A stretch of 64,000 bases of DNA, from contig OY987303.1 in the NCBI GenBank assembly GCA_963920635.1, positions 43,337,223-43,401,222 on the forward strand. The letters are read 5' to 3'. Within the stretch, counting starts at the first letter, position 1; each line of letters starts with the position of its first letter. Origin of the DNA: Pseudeuparius sepicola (taxonomy: Eukaryota > Arthropoda > Insecta > Coleoptera > Anthribidae). The notes under the pieces were generated by a model. That model was not told where the DNA came from and searched no databases. It saw only the letters and a program-made list of their open reading frames with translations. Shown piece after piece: positions 39,578 to 50,500 of the stretch. The position numbers and the translations under genes are program-made.

Positions 39578-39860
39578 CTAATTTATTCTGCATAAATCGC
39601 ATATGTTGTTTAATATTTTCCCCGATAAAAGCACACCGTCAGCAATGTCTTTGGGGGACAATAAGCAGTCTTTGTGTACGCATCTTAAGCATGACTTGCA
39701 CCTAAAGAATTCCGGCTTTGACACAACTTGAGCGCAAAAAATGCATCTACGTGCCATATCGGAAGAGCCGTTAAGTAAGAATAATTTTATTGTTTTCCTA
39801 TATTCAGAAACGCTGAAGGTTTGAAAAATGTCTGAGTTGTTACATATCTTGTCGAAAAAA
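39578..39860 (-). pseudogene. displaced C-terminus of the giant transposase with PHD/RING-like finger
   Basis: This frame lies +1/-2 to the main gene and has no start of its own. It continues naturally after the peptidase, with a Phe/Tyr-rich helix (FSVSEYRKTIKLFLLN), then CIFCAQ...FFRCKSCLRCVHKDCLL...ICDLC, a C-x2-C...C-x2-C-x4-H-x2-C...C-x2-C pattern like PHD or RING fingers. A single-base loss in the homopolymer at 39855-39860 would explain the split. It may be a mutation, a base-call error or recoding. Confidence 0.65.
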
Positions 39861-42800
39861 TAAATGACATACACCCACAGCTGTGGGAATCATTTTGTAG
39901 GCAATGTTCCCTATATTCAATTGACCACTTACTGTCGTCCAATTTTTTCATTTTCAGGAAATTCAAAAATTTAGAAAAATAAAACCCACTTTTTTCGTTT
40001 TCTTTTCCTAATGGATCCAAAAACAAAAATGTCTTTTTTCTTAAATCGGCTATGGCCAGCATATAATGGTTGTGGCGTTGAATTGGCATTACCACTTTAA
40101 GTTTAAGAAAGTCGGTACATTCGATAAACTCGTTATTAAAATTATCATTATTGAAAATAATAGATGATATTTCCACTGAAAAGATTTGAAAGCAATTATT
40201 GAGCCTGCTATTATGCAAGTACAGTGCGTGATCTATAACAAAATTCGTTACCAATTCGGAATCGTTAAGTGAAATAAAGTCGATGATTTCCATTTCTTTG
40301 ATAGAATAATTAATGCCGCTTAAATAAGACACTACATAAGATCTTTTATCTTTCAGTTGCTTATAATAATGTGTATTGTTAACTAAACCGTTGTCCAAAA
40401 AATCTAAGACGGATTCCGTTTGCCATTTTCTCTCTTCGGAGGATAATTTCGAGTTATTTGTCACAAGGGCGGGCAATAAATGAAAATAATAGAATTTTTT
40501 TAATTTTCCCAAAACGGTGTCAAAAAATTCTTTGGACCTGGTAACTTTAACAACATGTATACCCTTTTTCGTATAAATAACAAGGTCACACCATTGTCTA
40601 TCCGTCACTTCCATTATTCCCTGAATTTGGTAATAATAGCTATGGTTTGCACGTAACTGTCCATCTGCATTCAAAAATTCTATTTTGCAATCCCGAGGAT
40701 GTTCATCTTGTATTTTGTATGGACATTTAATTTCGATGATGCCATCATTACCTATAAGCCCATCCGGAGAAGCCGCTATATACGGATAATCTTTGTGTAT
40801 AAATAATCCCGTTTCTTGTACAAAAACATTTTTTAAGTTTGAATATTCTTGTCTGGCAACGGGTTCATTTTCAACACCATAATCTACAGCTACACTGTGG
40901 AATCCCTTTTCCGACAGTATGGTGTCTATAATTCCGGCATATGTATTTTCGTTTCTAACTTTACATATTTTTCCAAAATATGAAGATGTTATCCGGCACC
41001 TCCGTTCTTTTTTCCAAAGCTCGCAATGACTTTGACCAATTGTTGTGATTTGAATTTCGTTACGTTCTTTTTCTGACAGACTGATTTTCTTTAAAAAAGT
41101 TAAACATTTGTCCGCTAACTCGCCGCTTCCTAAAGTGTTTTGATCGTTGTTAGGTAAATCGGTAATAATGGTTCCAGTATCGTCCCGGTCGGGTTTGCAT
41201 ACTAGTATTTTACTGGCCGTTTTCAAAAAACGACCTTCGAAGTGAGTGTGAATTGGTTTCTTTTTTTTATTCCACGTTTCCTGTGAAAGTTTCTCGTCAT
41301 CTAGCGGACGGTTTAATTTTCGTTTAGGTATATTTAAATCCGATTCCACTTTTAAAGCCAGCGTATCGGCTCTTAATTTTCTTAAAACACGAGAACACTT
41401 TATGTTTCGCTCCCCACCTAATGTGTTGCCTTTCAATTGAGAAAAGTAGTTTTCCACTAACGAATTACTTAGACTTGTCTTTTCTTCTAACATAATAGCG
41501 GTCCACAGAGGGCACAAAGGTATATATTTTGTTAAAATTACTTTAAATATATCCGTGTTGTAGTATATATTTTTCACGCCTGAGTCAATCTTAAGGTGAC
41601 TTATTGTTGCCAGTATACTCGCGTAACGTTGGAAAAATGGACTAGCCTTAAATATGCCTTCTTCAGTGTTTTGTGAAGAATCAGGCGTGGGAAATCCCAT
41701 TGAATCGGAAATCGTTTCGATGTTGTTGGAGAAAACTGTAATGTCCCGTATCGCTTTACCAAGATGCTCGTTATTAAATTCGGAAGTTAAAATTAGCGCA
41801 GCATTTTTCATAAACCGATCTAATTCGTTCAAATCCTTCATTAAAACTGCCGTGGCAATAAGGTCTTTAAAATAAGATTGCTGTTCCGTATTAGACGACA
41901 ATTTGTCAACGTCTTTTGATACCATCTTCATAAAATGTGCACAACACATATGAATTATTATTAAAGATTGTTCGTGACAACTTTCTGGTGCATCATACGA
42001 ATCCGACGGACATTTTGACGAAGTTAGAACACCATAACATTTTTTAAGGTATTCTAAAAGTGTGCATCTATTTAAGGCCTTTGCCATGGCATGCAAATTA
42101 GCAAAGGAAAAGTCTGTTACAATAAGAGAAAAGGCAGGCCAAAAATGATTGTATTCGCAAAAATAACGAAAATCATGTAACAGTTTAAATATGGTATTAG
42201 AATCATGGGCTGATGATATCATGGCAAATATAGGAAAAATTCTGTTGGATATACTAATTTTTATTACTCCCGTGTACAAATAAACCCGTTTACTGTTAGG
42301 GGTAACTTTCTTTACGACACCTCCAGTAGCGTCAAAATATACAGTGCGATTTTTGTTATTTGCGTATTCTTTTTTTAAGACATTCAGCTGCTCTAAACTG
42401 TACAATTTTACGGTAAATGGAATTGTTACCTCTCTTATATATTCAGGGTGTTCCGACTGCATTAAAATTATATCGAACAAATCGTTTTTGTGTCTATCCA
42501 AGTGAGCCAGCGCTTCGTAACGAATTCGTCTTAAAGTTGTGTATGATTTTATTTTTTGTAAATTTCTTCCCTCCACTATGAGATTTTGATTGGCTTTTCG
42601 TAAGGTTTCTTTTTTTAAGTCGTATGCCTTCCTTCTTAAAAGCTCTTTTTTCATTATATTTCGTTCAATACCTCGAACTTGACTCGTTTGGACGTTTTTG
42701 TGACTGTAGTTTACACTGGAACTGAACACATTCGCAACATAATTACGAGTATCAACAACGATTTTGAATTTTTTGCATTTGCTTTTATTTTGTTTGCAAA

Positions 42801-44463
42801 TTGCAAACAGATTTATTTTATTCGATCTCTTTAGATATTTAACGTATTTGAAAACTACAATACAAACATTGTTAACATATTTGGATATACGGTTTCTGAA
42901 ATAGTAAGGATATCGTTTTGTCACGAGTTTCTTGTTCTTATAAATTCGCGAAAATATTTTTGGTTCGATATTAAATGTTCCCTCCAAATGTTTACAGTCT
43001 TTTACAGTATGACACAGGTCGGTGGGGAATAAATTTTGAGCGCCAACCGGTAAGATATGAATATCGGAATTTCTACCGGGAGATGACAGATTGAGCAATT
43101 CTTTTGATATTTCGAAATCGCTTGGAGTTATGTCAAGTACTTTACCTTTATGTAAGGAATTCTCCAAGGAATCATGTTCACAAGAATCATTATTCGTATT
43201 ATTAGAGCACTCGATTGATGAATGGCTGCGATTCAATTGTTTTTCTTCTATTGTACGAAAAGTATTTGGCATCGACGACTTGCTTTTAGTAGTTTTACTA
43301 AATTCAAGAGGTTGGGCTTTAGAGGAAGACGTAGCCACACCGAAATCTGCTGAATTTAATGAATCTTTATATGACGCTGATGCGGCTGCTTTATTTCCTA
43401 TTTCCGGATTGCTAATAGCCATTGGAGACACTGAATTTTTAGGCGAATTAAATTTTTTTGTAGTGATAATATCGTTATCGACTGCAGTATCATAACGTTC
43501 AATCGAAGAATGATTGGCAGAACTCGATAAGAATTCATTATAGTCGGTTGGCGTTATGTCGATTATCTTGTATGACGAATTCCCTGAAGAATCGCGATCA
43601 AAATCATTATTTGTATTATTTGAGTACTGGATAAGTGATCTATTGCTTTTTAATTGTTTTTTTCCTATTGTTACTGTGTTCGACTTGAAAGAAGTTAAAT
43701 TGGCTTCTTCAGGCGTACTAAATTTTCCTGATAGAGCTTCAACGGAAGATGTATCTACCTTTAAATCAACTGGACTTAATATATTAGTTCCCAAATCACA
43801 CTTAACAGCGGAATCGCCGATAGACATGGGAGATACCGAATACATACTATTCCGAGACGAATGAAAATTTGCTGTGGTGTCAATACCAACATTATCGAAA
43901 TCGATTAGTGTATCGTAAAATTTATTCGAAAAATGATCGACAGAATCTGATGACAGTTGGTTATCGGATACGTGTTCTGTTTCTTTCTCATTCTCGTCCT
44001 CAGAAATAGCATAATCGATATCTATTGCAGTATTACTATCGCTTTTGATACGTCTCCACGTCGAGAATATTTTGTTCCGATTCCTAAAGTTATTTTTCAT
44101 TCCAAAATATTCGCACACGCTGTAATATATCACATCGCGATGCTTAAAGCTTGGAATGATATGATGCAAATTATGTTTCCGTAAAAATAAATCGAAATTC
44201 GTTTTTGTGAAGTTGCTAAGGCCACTTTGACAGGTGTATTTTGATATATTCTCTAAGAAATATTTTTTGAACGACTGCCTTTCATATATTATTCTACATA
44301 TCACGGAACGATACCTATATTTGGTATTTTCTAAATGCTTGCAAATTTCGTTTATAGTGGAATCATTTAAATTATTTTCAAAGTTAAATTCTGGTTCGGA
44401 TTTCCGTAAAATACTAGAGATAACGTGGTATACCAACTTTTTACCCATATATTTCTCAGACAT
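39787..44463 (-). CDS. giant transposase: DDE + YqaJ nuclease + Ulp1-like protease (1558 aa)
   Basis: Starts at the ATG 44463 (MSEKYMGKK). About 600 residues of N-terminal Ser/Asn-rich region precede the transposase core: D711 in YFDATGG, D784 in IVTDFS, a C.H pair in CCAHFMK (about 840-843) and E1004 in SLVENYF, the layout of MULE/KDZ-type DDE enzymes. A YqaJ/lambda-exonuclease-like PD-(D/E)xK domain follows (about 1170-1330), with D1234 in SPDGLIG and E1244/K1246 in EIKCP. A Ulp1-like cysteine peptidase then has H1466 (HNHYML), D1483 (LDPLG), a Gln in LQND and C1529 (SHSCG). The frame breaks just after the catalytic Cys at an A6 run (39855-39860 on +). All catalytic residues are present, and it is the only large gene of the element. 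Confidence 0.85.
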   Translation of the reverse strand: MSEKYMGKKLVYHVISSILRKSEPEFNFENNLNDSTINEICKHLENTKYRYRSVICRIIYERQSFKKYFLENISKYTCQSGLSNFTKTNFDLFLRKHNLHHIIPSFKHRDVIYYSVCEYFGMKNNFRNRNKIFSTWRRIKSDSNTAIDIDYAISEDENEKETEHVSDNQLSSDSVDHFSNKFYDTLIDFDNVGIDTTANFHSSRNSMYSVSPMSIGDSAVKCDLGTNILSPVDLKVDTSSVEALSGKFSTPEEANLTSFKSNTVTIGKKQLKSNRSLIQYSNNTNNDFDRDSSGNSSYKIIDITPTDYNEFLSSSANHSSIERYDTAVDNDIITTKKFNSPKNSVSPMAISNPEIGNKAAASASYKDSLNSADFGVATSSSKAQPLEFSKTTKSKSSMPNTFRTIEEKQLNRSHSSIECSNNTNNDSCEHDSLENSLHKGKVLDITPSDFEISKELLNLSSPGRNSDIHILPVGAQNLFPTDLCHTVKDCKHLEGTFNIEPKIFSRIYKNKKLVTKRYPYYFRNRISKYVNNVCIVVFKYVKYLKRSNKINLFAICKQNKSKCKKFKIVVDTRNYVANVFSSSVNYSHKNVQTSQVRGIERNIMKKELLRRKAYDLKKETLRKANQNLIVEGRNLQKIKSYTTLRRIRYEALAHLDRHKNDLFDIILMQSEHPEYIREVTIPFTVKLYSLEQLNVLKKEYANNKNRTVYFDATGGVVKKVTPNSKRVYLYTGVIKISISNRIFPIFAMISSAHDSNTIFKLLHDFRYFCEYNHFWPAFSLIVTDFSFANLHAMAKALNRCTLLEYLKKCYGVLTSSKCPSDSYDAPESCHEQSLIIIHMCCAHFMKMVSKDVDKLSSNTEQQSYFKDLIATAVLMKDLNELDRFMKNAALILTSEFNNEHLGKAIRDITVFSNNIETISDSMGFPTPDSSQNTEEGIFKASPFFQRYASILATISHLKIDSGVKNIYYNTDIFKVILTKYIPLCPLWTAIMLEEKTSLSNSLVENYFSQLKGNTLGGERNIKCSRVLRKLRADTLALKVESDLNIPKRKLNRPLDDEKLSQETWNKKKKPIHTHFEGRFLKTASKILVCKPDRDDTGTIITDLPNNDQNTLGSGELADKCLTFLKKISLSEKERNEIQITTIGQSHCELWKKERRCRITSSYFGKICKVRNENTYAGIIDTILSEKGFHSVAVDYGVENEPVARQEYSNLKNVFVQETGLFIHKDYPYIAASPDGLIGNDGIIEIKCPYKIQDEHPRDCKIEFLNADGQLRANHSYYYQIQGIMEVTDRQWCDLVIYTKKGIHVVKVTRSKEFFDTVLGKLKKFYYFHLLPALVTNNSKLSSEERKWQTESVLDFLDNGLVNNTHYYKQLKDKRSYVVSYLSGINYSIKEMEIIDFISLNDSELVTNFVIDHALYLHNSRLNNCFQIFSVEISSIIFNNDNFNNEFIECTDFLKLKVVMPIQRHNHYMLAIADLRKKTFLFLDPLGKENEKSGFYFSKFLNFLKMKKLDDSKWSIEYREHCLQNDSHSCGCMSFIFSTRYVTTQTFFKPSAFLNIGKQ

Positions 44464-47400
44464 TTTCAAAAAATATAAAACTTCGTTTTTTTAGCGTGGA
44501 ATTTATATTGAATAAATTAATTTCCCCTTATAGGTAACTATATCCTTATTAGTCTAGATTAGCGTAGATATCACAAAAATAGAGCAGTCTCCAAGTTTCG
44601 GTTTCGATAGCGTCGGGATTCCAATATAATTATCTGGAATTAACACGACTACCTTTAGATGACGCATTTTGTTATCGTTTAAAAATTAAACGCCATTAAA
44701 GCTAAGGTTTCCTAGGATGATGATGTTTTTAAAGTCAACACAAAAATGCGGTGGAATATATCAATGCAACGTGATTGGGCCGTTCAAAGATTTCTGCACT
44801 TGTGATTGGCTCGATGGATTCCATCACGTGTTTGTGATGACTTTAAGAACTTTCCCCTTGCACTGCATTTTGGACGAAAACGATGTTTTAGATGACAAGA
44901 ATAACTCCACCACGCAAAAACTATTTAGCAGTAAAAAAAGTTCGTATAGATTCAAATTGCGCATGTGCAAATATTTTTTAAAAAGCAAGCTGCCTGAACG
45001 TATGCTTTAGTTCTTTAAAGTAAAACAAAGCAAAAGCATAAAGGTAAAGATAAAATTTCTGCATGAACCAGGCTTAACTTTGTCGAAAAAACACCCAGCC
45101 ATCAACAATACGATTTTCAATATAATTTACTATTCCGGCCCTGTACGGTACCGCTGAAGCGGGATATCGCTACCCCACTCCCCCTAAATTTTCAATGGTG
45201 GTGTAAGAGGCTCAACCGATTCGGTCCAATAGCGGTGGAGCACCCCGCTTCTCGCAAGACGTTCACGTGATTATCAGAGAACAACAGCGTTCTCTGTGAT
45301 TATCATGCACTGATCACTGTTTTAGACTAATGTCTTTCTTCGGTAGGATAGGGAAAGTGTGGTGTTGTCGCCTTAAAGGCGTATAGTATAGTTTTATACC
45401 ACAGACTTTGACGTCTACGCAACAATGGAAATTGCATTGTCGACCGTTGTTGCGTAGGCGACAACGTATATCGTATCATACTATATATATTGGAAAATTT
45501 TCGGTGTTAGTAAAATGTGAAGTCTCCGTAGATATATAAATGTGATAAATTATTGACGTGGATACACAAATCGACTTCAAAAATACAAACAAGGCGATAG
45601 AAAAATAAATAAATAAAAATCACTCACCAGTGGTAGTCGACTCTTTCTGCTTTGAGTCTCCTTCGGCTGTCATGCACAGAGGGAAAGCCCATTTGTTCCG
45701 GAATCACCCACAGAACCTACAGGTTGTAGCTCCGGTTGCAGGGATTTGTTTTTTTTTTATTAAAAGCTCCTAAATCTAGACGAAAACTATAAAGGCTTCA
45801 TTCACTTCCTGCTGTGGTCCTACGGATGCCCAGGAAGATATCTATGTGATTGAGTAATCAAATAAAACTTCAAAATCCAATTGAAGAAATTCATGAAAAC
45901 ATTGCATATAAGTAGGCTGCTTCACTGATTCGGTCGACGACGGGACACTGTTTAAAGGTGCTAGATGAAAGCAATGAAGACGTCATTCATATCAGTAATT
46001 GGTATTCAGTTATTTCTGTTGTTTCTCGGATGTCCTGTAAGGTAATACTCGAGCCCCAGCCCAGCGCCCCTGTATTTATGCACTATCGTGAGTCCAATCC
46101 AAATAATACCACTTGGATTTGCGTAGACAAGTCGGTGCGTACTGCGTAGCGTATAGGTACCATACTGCTAGGTTTGGTTTGCTTTGCTTTGCAAGTCCCA
46201 GATTCAATGTACTACTCTAGTATTAGTTCTTATAAGTAGGTGGGGGAAGAAGGGAGACAGACGGTGGGGGTGACGCGGCGCGCGGAGTGGGCTAGATCAT
46301 TCGCTTGATGAATCCGATTGGGCTCCTACGCTTCAAAATCCCCACTCCTAGTCCCACGCCGCGTGCCCGGCGGGCCTCTTCCCCTACTTTCTCCCTACTT
46401 TATAGTAATATTATAGCCGGACTTGCAAAGAAAACCTGCTTATACGGTATAGTAGTTCGACCGATTGCTCACAGAGCCGATAAACAATTATTATCCCTGT
46501 GAACCCCGTGTCGATCCCGATCGGCGTAGACGGGGCGACCGGACAATGCACAGTAGCTGGATAATACCGTCGAGTGAAGAATAATAAGAGGCGCAGCGCC
46601 CATATAAAAATGAAAAAATTGCGTGTCCGGTCGGCGTGTGCTTACCCTGAAGCCCCTCCGTTGCCCCCACTCGCTATAGCTATAGCCACGGATTTTTACA
46701 ACTTGTTTACGTTTTCGAGAACACCGATACCGATCCCTTTGCAACGGGCTAACGGTACAATTTTATATATTTTATATTTTATATTTTACTGGAAGGATAT
46801 GTATTTCTTGTCTCGGACGCTTTTCGGGCCGCGTTTTCGGCTACGCTGCGTATCGTAATGCTGCATTTCTTATTATTCCTTCATTCAACGATAATACCAC
46901 TACTGTGGCTTGAAGCAAAACAAGAGGCCCAGTTGTTGGGACGATGAAAAATTATTTTCAGTCGGGTTGGTGGCCACCCGATTGTCAATCCTATAATTTT
47001 AAGAAACAAATGCTTTAAATCAGCCCTTAACATAAGCAAAATGGATACCAGAAATTTACTGCCGATCAATTTGAGAAAACTGAGTAAAATTAATATATCC
47101 GATCGAGTGTATAAGCTGAATCTGTACGAATTTGTTTGTGCAGTTCTGACTCGGGCAGGTGTAGCGATAGATTTGTCTAACCGTTCCAGGCACCCTAAAA
47201 TTTAATTCCGCTAGATGTATGTAATTTGCTCCTAAATAATAAATTAATAATCTTTATGTAAAGTGAAACAACCTGCGGTAGTTTAACAAAAGGTATATAT
47301 TAAGAACTCAAATAACAAATTAATTCTACGGCTATGTATGAAAGAATGCTCCAGCTTCCACGCGGAGAGCCTATTCAGATGCTTCTTTAGGTTACAAGCA

Positions 47401-47519
47401 CGTCCCATTCGCGATATCCGCGCTGATTCTGGAGAGGCCGGAAGTCGTGGATACATCAAAGAAAACAGCAAGCAAGGTTTTCTGTGGTTACATTTAATTA
47501 GGTATTTAATGAAGTAATG
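44464..47519. other. interior of the giant transposon, right part
   Basis: Contains the presumed promoter of the transposase just right of 44463. It also has short hairpins at about 45265-45310 and 45412-45465 (TACGCAACAA with its inverse) and a GC-rich imperfect palindrome at about 46235-46400 centred on GATCATTCGCTTGATGAATC. No RNA gene and no further convincing gene seen. Confidence 0.4.
44717..45010 (+). CDS. doubtful small ORF divergent from the transposase (97 aa)
   Basis: ATG at 44717, with three in-frame Met codons at the start. The product has five Cys and a basic end (KLRMCKYFLKSKLPERML) but no recognisable domain. Its position, head to head with the transposase, is where a second transposon gene could lie. 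Support is weak. Confidence 0.2.
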   Translation: MMMFLKSTQKCGGIYQCNVIGPFKDFCTCDWLDGFHHVFVMTLRTFPLHCILDENDVLDDKNNSTTQKLFSSKKSSYRFKLRMCKYFLKSKLPERML

Positions 47520-50500
47520 CACTTTTAAGGGGGTTTTAACGCGATGTGTTTTTTCGGCCTTTCGGGCGGCGTGGAAGGGAATGCCGCTTTGGCGCATAAC
47601 AGGTACCCCTAAGCGTAGCAATCTGACGAAGTTTCATTCTGCAACACTTTTTGTAACTTATGGAAAAAAATAATGACTTTTTAAGGTAGTCTCAACAAGA
47701 TGTTTCTTTTCGGCCCTTCGGACGGCATGGAAGGGAATGCCGCTTTGGCGCAAAACAGGTACCCCTAAGGGTAGCAATCTGACGAAGTTTCATTCTGCAA
47801 CACTTTTTGTAACTTATGGAAAAAAATAATGAATTTTGAAGGTAGTCTCAACAAGATGTTTCTTTTCGGCCCTTTGGACGGCGTGGAAGGGAATGCCGCT
47901 TTGGCGCATAACAGGTACCCCTAAGCGTAGCAATCTGACGAAGTTTCATTCTGCAACACTTTTTGTAACTTATGGAAAAAAAATAATGAATTTTTAAGGT
48001 AGTCTCAACAATATGTTTCTTTTCGGCCCTTCGGACGGCATCTAAGGGAATGCCGCTGTGGCGCATAACAGGTACCCCTAAGGGTAGCAATCTGACGAAG
48101 TTTCATTCTGCAACACTTTTTGTAACTTATGGAAAAAAATAATGAATTTTGAAGGTAGTCTCAACAAGATGTTTCTTTTCGGCCCTTCGGACGGCATGGA
48201 AGGGAATGCCGCTTTGGCGCATAACATGTACCCCTAAGGGTAGCAATCTGACGAAGTTTCATTCTGCAACACTTTTTGTAACTTATGGAAAAAAATAATG
48301 AATTTTGAAGGTAGTCTCAACAAGATGTTTCTTTTCGGCCCTTCGGACGGCATCTAAGGGAATGCCGCTGTGGCGCATAACAGGTACCCCTAAGGATAGC
48401 AATCTGACGAAGTTTCATTCTGCAACACTTTTTGTAACTTATGGAAAAAAATAATGAATTTTGAAGGTAGTCTCAACAAGATGTTTCTTTTCGGCCCTTC
48501 GGACGGCATCTAAGGGAATGCCGCTGTGGCGCATAACAGGTACCCCTAAGGGTAGCAATCTGACGAAGTTTCATTCTGCAACAATTTTTGTAACTTATGG
48601 AAAAAAATAATGAATTTTGAAGATAGTCTCAACAAGATGTTTCTTTTCGGCCCTTCGGACGGCATCTAAGGGAATGCCGCTGTGGCGCATAACAGGTACC
48701 CCTAAGGGTAGCAATCTGACGAAGTTTCATTCTGCAACACTTTTTGTAACTTATGGAAAAAATAATGAATTTTGAAGGTAGTCTCAACAAGATGTTTCTT
48801 TTCGGCCCTTCGGACGGCATCTAAGGGAATGCCGCTGTGGCGCATAACAGGTACCCCTAAGGGTAGCAATCTGACGAAGTTTCATTCTGCAACACTTTTT
48901 GTAACTTATGGAAAAAATAATGAATTTTGAAGGTAGTCTCAACAAGATGTTTCTTTTCGGCCCTTCGGACGGCATCTAAGGGAATGCCGCTGTGGCGCAT
49001 AACAGGTACCCCTAAGGGTAGCAATCTGACGAAGTTTCATTCTGCAACACTTTTTGTAACTTATGGAAAAAAAATAATGAATTTTTAAGGTAGTCTCAAC
49101 AAGATGTTTCTTTTCGGCCCTTCGGACGGCATGGAAGGGAATGCCGCTTTGGCGCATAACAGGTACCCCTAAGGGTAGCAATCTGACGAAATTTCATTCT
49201 GCAACACTTTTTGTAACTTATGGAAAAAATAATGAATTTGGAAGGTAGTCTCAACGAGATGTTTCTTTTCGGCCCTTCGGACGGCATCTAAGGGAATGCC
49301 GCTGTGGCACATAACAGGTACCCCTAAGGGTAGCAATCTGACGAAGTTTCATTCTGCAACACTTTTTGTAACTTATGGAAAAAAATAATGAATTTTGAAG
49401 GTAGTCTCAACGAGATGTTTCTTTTCGGCCCTTTGGACGGCATGGAAGGGAATGCCGCTTTGGCGCCTAACAGGTACCCCTAAGGGTAGCAATCTGACGA
49501 AGTTTAATTCTGCAACACTTTTTGTAACTTATGGAAAAAAAGAATTAATTTTTAAGGTAGTTTCAACAAGATGTTTCTTTTCGGCCCTTTGGACGGAATG
49601 GAAGGGAATGCCGCTTTGGCGCATAACAGGTACCCCTATGGGTAGTAATCTAACGAATTTTTATTCTGCAACACATTTTGTAATTTATGGAAAAAATAAT
49701 GAATTTTTAGGGTAGTTTCAACAAGATGTTTCTTTTCGGCCCTTTGGACGGCATGGAAGGGAATGCCGCTTTGGCGCATAACAGGTACCCTTAAGGGTAG
49801 CAATCTGACGAAGTTTCATTCTGCAACACTTTTTGTAACTTATGGAAAAAAATAATGACTTTTTAAGGTAGTCTCAACAAAATGTTTCTTTTCGGCCCTT
49901 TGGACGGAATGGAAGGGAATTCCGCTTTGGCGCATAACAGGTACCCCTATGGGTAGTAATCTGACGAAGTTTCATTCTGCAACACTTTTTGTAACTTATG
50001 GAAAAAAATAATTAATTTTTAAGGTAGTTTCAACAAGATGTTTCTTTTCGGCCCTTTGGACGGAATGGAAGGGAATGCCGCTTTGGCGCATAACATGCAC
50101 CCCTAAGGGTAGCAATCTGACGAAGTTTCATTCTGCAACACTTTTTGTAACTTATGGAAAAAAAGAATTAATTTTTAAGGTAGTTTCAACAAGATGTTTC
50201 TTTTCGGCCCTTTGGACGGAATGGAAGGGAATGCCGCTTTGGCGCATAACAGGTACCCCTATGGGTAGTAATCTAACGAATTTTTATTCTGCAACACATT
50301 TTGTAATTTATGGAAAAAATAATGAATTTTTAGGGTAGTTTCAACAAAATGTTTCTTTTCGGCCCTTTGGACGGAATGGAAGGGAATGCCGCTTTGGCGC
50401 ATAACAGGTACCCCTATGGGTAGTAATCTAACGAATTTTTATTCTGCAACACATTTTGTAATTTATGGAAAAAATAATGAATTTTTAGGGTAGTTTCAAC

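Noticed and set aside
39183..39581. 132-aa plus-strand frame
   Set aside because: Its first two thirds are the two arms of a palindromic MITE.
43091..43864. Plus-strand frames of 134 and 102 aa
   Set aside because: Antisense to the Ser/Asn-rich part of the giant transposase.
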